Origin: Rikenella sp. | Lineage (GTDB): Bacteria > Bacteroidota > Bacteroidia > Bacteroidales > Rikenellaceae | Assembly (NCBI GenBank): GCA_029054535.1 | Contig: JAIDFC010000240.1 | Span: 1 to 16,930 of the forward strand | Reading direction: 5' to 3' | DNA: 16,930 nt | Shown: positions 14,969 through 16,930 of the stretch, in pieces | Layout: every line of letters begins with the position of its first letter | How positions within the stretch are numbered: position 1 is the first letter of the stretch | Made by a program: the position numbers and the translations under genes | The notes under the pieces: generated by a model | Database searches by the model: none | Told to the model about the DNA's origin: nothing | What the model saw: only the letters and a program-made list of their open reading frames with translations

Positions 14969-15946
14969 ATGCTTTATCCATTGAAATTCAGGCCCATTTA
15001 CAAGGAACGTATTTGGGGCGGTCGGAAGATAGAGACTGCTTTCGGCAAAAAACTTCCCGGTTCGGACGTAGACAAAATCGGCGAGAGTTGGGAACTTTCC
15101 GGTGTCGAGGGAGATGTCTCGGTGGTGGCCAACGGGACCCTCAAAGGGAACACCTTGCAGGAGCTGATCGAGATCTATATGGGGGATTTGGTCGGCGAAA
15201 AGGTGTTCGAGCGGTACGGAGAGGAGTTTCCGTTGCTCATCAAGCTGATCGACGCGGACGACAATCTCTCGATTCAGGTCCATCCGGACGACGCGTTGGC
15301 GGCGGAACGACACCACTCGTTCGGCAAGACCGAGATGTGGTACGTGGTGGGGCATGAGGAGGGGGCGCAGCTCTATCTGGGGTTCAACCAGCCGGTCGAT
15401 CGGGAGAAATACCTGCAGTATCTCGAGTCGGGAAGGTTGGCCGAGTTGTTGAATGCCTACAAGGTCGAGGACGGCGACTCGTATTTTATCCCGGCCGGGA
15501 CGATTCATGCCATCGGCAAAGGGTTGTTGATCGCTGAGATTCAGCAGACGTCGGACATTACGTATCGCGTTTTCGACTGGAACCGGGTCGACCCGAAGAC
15601 GGGCAAGGGGCGCGAGTTGCACACCGAGTTGGCGCTGGACGCGATCGAGTACAAGGCGCGTGCGGACTATAAGACGGTGGCTGCGCCGAAGGCCAATGCG
15701 CCGGTAACGCTCGAGAAATGTCCTTATTTCCAGACCAATTCGCTGGTCGTGTCGGGGACGGCGGTACGGGATTACGCACCGTTGGATTCGTTCGTGATCT
15801 ACATCTGTCTCGACGGGGAGCTGGAGATGGTCTATGATGGGGGAACGGAGCTCTTGAAGCGGGGCGAAACAGTGTTGATTCCGGCCGAAATGAACGAAAT
15901 CGAGCTTCGGGGACGGGGAAAGGTGTTGGAGGTGTACGTGCCTTAA
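14969..15946 (+). CDS. manA: Mannose-6-phosphate isomerase, class I
   Basis: The 325-residue product interconverts mannose 6-phosphate and fructose 6-phosphate, feeding mannose into glycolysis or supplying precursors for GDP-sugars and surface glycans. It is of the short, Bacillus-like class I type. The zinc ligands and active-site motifs are visible: QVHPDD (Gln 103, His 105), GKTEMWYV (Glu 122), PAGTIHAIGKG (His 180) and the catalytic-site arginine in TYRVFDWNR (Arg 200). A C-terminal cupin half ends in RGETVLIPAEMNEIEL. The ATG at 14969 gives the family start, PLKFRPIYKERIWGG. The gene may be transcribed with the M23-LysM gene 75 nt upstream, or from its own weak box TATATTTT (14939-14946), which lacks a -33 partner. 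A terminator follows. Confidence 0.95.
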   Translation: MLYPLKFRPIYKERIWGGRKIETAFGKKLPGSDVDKIGESWELSGVEGDVSVVANGTLKGNTLQELIEIYMGDLVGEKVFERYGEEFPLLIKLIDADDNLSIQVHPDDALAAERHHSFGKTEMWYVVGHEEGAQLYLGFNQPVDREKYLQYLESGRLAELLNAYKVEDGDSYFIPAGTIHAIGKGLLIAEIQQTSDITYRVFDWNRVDPKTGKGRELHTELALDAIEYKARADYKTVAAPKANAPVTLEKCPYFQTNSLVVSGTAVRDYAPLDSFVIYICLDGELEMVYDGGTELLKRGETVLIPAEMNEIELRGRGKVLEVYVP

Positions 15947-15974
15947 CTTAGGTTGTCGAGTCAATGTTTGTTCT

Positions 15975-16010
15975 GGGCTGTCGTCTTTCGGGTCGGCGGC
16001 TCTTTTTTAT
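15975..16010 (+). terminator. manA terminator
   Basis: GGGCTGTCG (15975-15983) pairs with CGGCGGCTC (15994-16002) using three G-T wobbles, with a 10-nt loop. TTTTTTAT follows. Confidence 0.7.
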
Positions 16011-16191
16011 TGTGGAATGGTTGAGGGCACTGTGTTGTTGAGTGATTGGTTGTGGCGTTACGGAGCTTTTTTGTTGCGGTTCTCTGAGGTAGTAATAGCG
16101 AAGCGCCGCCTCTTATGTCGGGTTTTCTGTGTTTTTGACACCGGCAGCCCTTGGCCTGCCGCATTTTTGTGGTTTGTCAGTGCAGGTTATA

Positions 16192-16208
16192 GCGATACGT
16201 AGTATCGC
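16192..16208 (+). repeat. GATAC palindrome, perfect copy in island D
   Basis: GCGATACGTAGTATCGC, identical to 7607-7623. It is preceded by GTGCAGGTTATA and followed by CCGCCCACCGCGGGCACGCGG. Confidence 0.75.
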
Positions 16209-16280
16209 CCGCCCACCGCGGGCACGCGGAGCCTGCCCGGCTTGAGGGCAGTCGCACACGGTTTCTCTTTTGATAGGTTT

Positions 16281-16354
16281 CGCGCGCCACGCCTAAAGAG
16301 GGAAATCAAACCGATAAACGAGAGTTTATCGGGAATGATTTCCCCAGGCGCGCG
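16281..16354 (+). repeat. Three-tier hairpin, copy 5
   Basis: The outer stem is CGCGCGCC (16281-16288) with GGCGCGCG (16347-16354). The middle stem is GGGAAATC (16300-16307) with GATTTCCC (16337-16344). The apical stem is CCGATAAAC (16311-16319) with GTTTATCGG (16324-16332), loop GAGA. The 5' bulge is ACGCCTAAAGA. Confidence 0.9.
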
Positions 16355-16380
16355 GTCAAACACTGTTTCAAGAGAAAAGC

Positions 16381-16459
16381 CCGTCGCCCGCCCGCCTAAG
16401 AGGGGAATTTCGCTCGTTTTGCGTGAGCAAAATCGAGATGAAATTCCCGCGGGCGACGG
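16381..16459 (+). repeat. Three-tier hairpin, copy 6 (GTCGCCCGC type)
   Basis: The outer stem is CCGTCGCCCGC (16381-16391) with GCGGGCGACGG (16449-16459). The middle stem is GGGAATTTC (16403-16411) with GAAATTCCC (16440-16448). The apical stem is GTTTTGC (16416-16422) with GCAAAAT (16427-16433), loop GTGA. One C-to-T change relative to copy 2 turns a G-C pair into G-T. Confidence 0.9.
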
Positions 16460-16520
16460 CAGAACCTTTCTGGCAAACCCAATTTTCGAGCGGCCTGGGT
16501 CGAACGTCCGGGAGCGGCTG

Positions 16521-16602
16521 CAATCTTTGACGCGCAAGCGGCAAAATTGCGGGCCTCCCGAGGGGAGGCGTTCGGCCCGCGCGCCTGCGGCGCGGTTTGT
16601 TT
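16521..16602 (+). repeat. CTCCC/GGGAGG GC-rich repeat module, copy in island D
   Basis: It contains GCGGCAAAATTGCGGGCC, CTCCCGAGGGGAGGCG and GGCGCGGTTTGTTT, matching 8257-8336 and, inverted, 1521-1563. Confidence 0.75.
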
Positions 16603-16653
16603 CAAAAAAAGATGTCAGCGAGAATACTGACTCGTAGAGTCGGTCGGCCCGCA

Positions 16654-16694
16654 GCCCTCCCGCTGCGGAGGGCCGGTGCCGCTCGGCACTCGAA
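16654..16694 (+). repeat. Double hairpin (GCCCTCC plus GTGCCG), copy in island D
   Basis: GCCCTCC (16654-16660) pairs with GGAGGGC (16667-16673). GTGCCGCTCGGCACTCGAA (16676-16694) follows, as at 10987-11027. In islands C and D this module lies in opposite directions relative to the rest of the island, so modules can be flipped. Confidence 0.7.
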
Positions 16695-16745
16695 CCAGGC
16701 CGCCTCTACCCTAAGTTTCCGCGGGCTGCGAACCGTCGATGCCTA

Positions 16746-16870
16746 TCTTTTCTTGCCCGGCAGGCCATTGGGGCAGACACGGGTAGGTTCGCGAGCCGAG
16801 CGGCACCTCCTTATTCCTGGAGGCAACGGTGCCGCTGGGCACCCCAACCTGGTCTGCCGGGCGAGAAAGA
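16746..16870. repeat. Large compound inverted repeat
   Basis: GCCCGGCAG (16755-16763) pairs with CTGCCGGGC (16854-16862). Inside, GGTTCGCGAGCCGAGCGGCACC-like sequence (split here as 16786-16797 and AGCGGCACC 16799-16807) faces GGTGCCGCT (16828-16836) and CCCAACC (16843-16849). CCTCC (16806-16810) and GGAGG (16819-16823) close the tip. It contains two GTGCCG-type modules head to head. Confidence 0.75.
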
Positions 16871-16930
16871 TGTCGCAGCCGAAGCTCAAGTGGGAGGCAT
16901 CGGTACTCCCCGTAGGAATCGTCGACGATC

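Larger units (their letters stand above)
15947..16930 (+). repeat. Intergenic repeat island D (non-coding mosaic, runs to window end)
   Basis: After the manA terminator no gene is visible. In order on the plus strand come GGAGCTTTTTTG (16058-16069), GAGGTAGTAATAGCGAAGCG (16086-16105), the GATAC palindrome (16192-16208), ACACGGTTTCTCT, two three-tier hairpins (16281-16354, 16381-16459), the CTCCC module (16521-16602), the GCCCTCC and GTGCCG hairpins (16654-16694), GCCTCTACCCTAA and a large compound inverted repeat (16746-16870). The order and direction match islands B and, inverted, C. The final 60 nt show nothing I recognise. The open frames cross the hairpins and are not supported. Confidence 0.78.

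Overview
The window looks like chromosomal DNA from a GC-rich member of the Bacteroidota; an Alistipes/Rikenellaceae-like gut bacterium is my best guess. The reasons are Bacteroidota-type promoters (TTG, about 19-20 nt, then TAnnTTTG) in front of several genes, no clear Shine-Dalgarno sequences, and lipoproteins and an OmpA/TPR-type envelope protein typical of that phylum. The genus is inference.

Nine protein genes are supported. From left to right: a periplasmic TPR-repeat protein (-); rpsO and pnp, the classic ribosomal protein S15/polynucleotide phosphorylase pair (+); a lipoprotein with an OmpA-like region and C-terminal TPRs (+); smpB for tmRNA trans-translation (+); a YeiH/UPF0324 membrane transporter (+) convergent with a diacylglycerol-kinase-family lipid kinase (-); thioredoxin reductase trxB (-) divergent from a large M23-LysM cell-wall peptidase lipoprotein (+); and a class I mannose-6-phosphate isomerase, manA (+). 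These cover RNA decay and ribosome rescue, envelope maintenance, redox balance and sugar metabolism. They do not form one pathway, and most appear to be separate transcription units ended by strong hairpin terminators.

The unusual part lies between the genes. Four gene-free stretches of about 0.9-1.1 kb (A 1058-2174, B 7351-8463, C 10675-11561, D 15947-16930) share a mosaic of related, strongly structured repeat modules. The clearest module is a three-tier hairpin of about 66-79 nt, present six times: twice near-identical, four times diverged. Its apical stem changes sequence but keeps pairing, its 5' arm carries a bulge resembling GCCTAA, and in four copies the loop is a GNRA tetraloop (GAGA or GTGA) on one consistent strand. 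A second palindrome, GCGATAC/GTATCGC, also shows a compensatory change (GCGATGC/GCATCGC). In A, B and C the modules read in the same direction as the gene that follows. I know of no named element that matches; the pattern suggests a structured RNA or a mobile non-coding repeat. No transposase, tRNA, rRNA or CRISPR was found.
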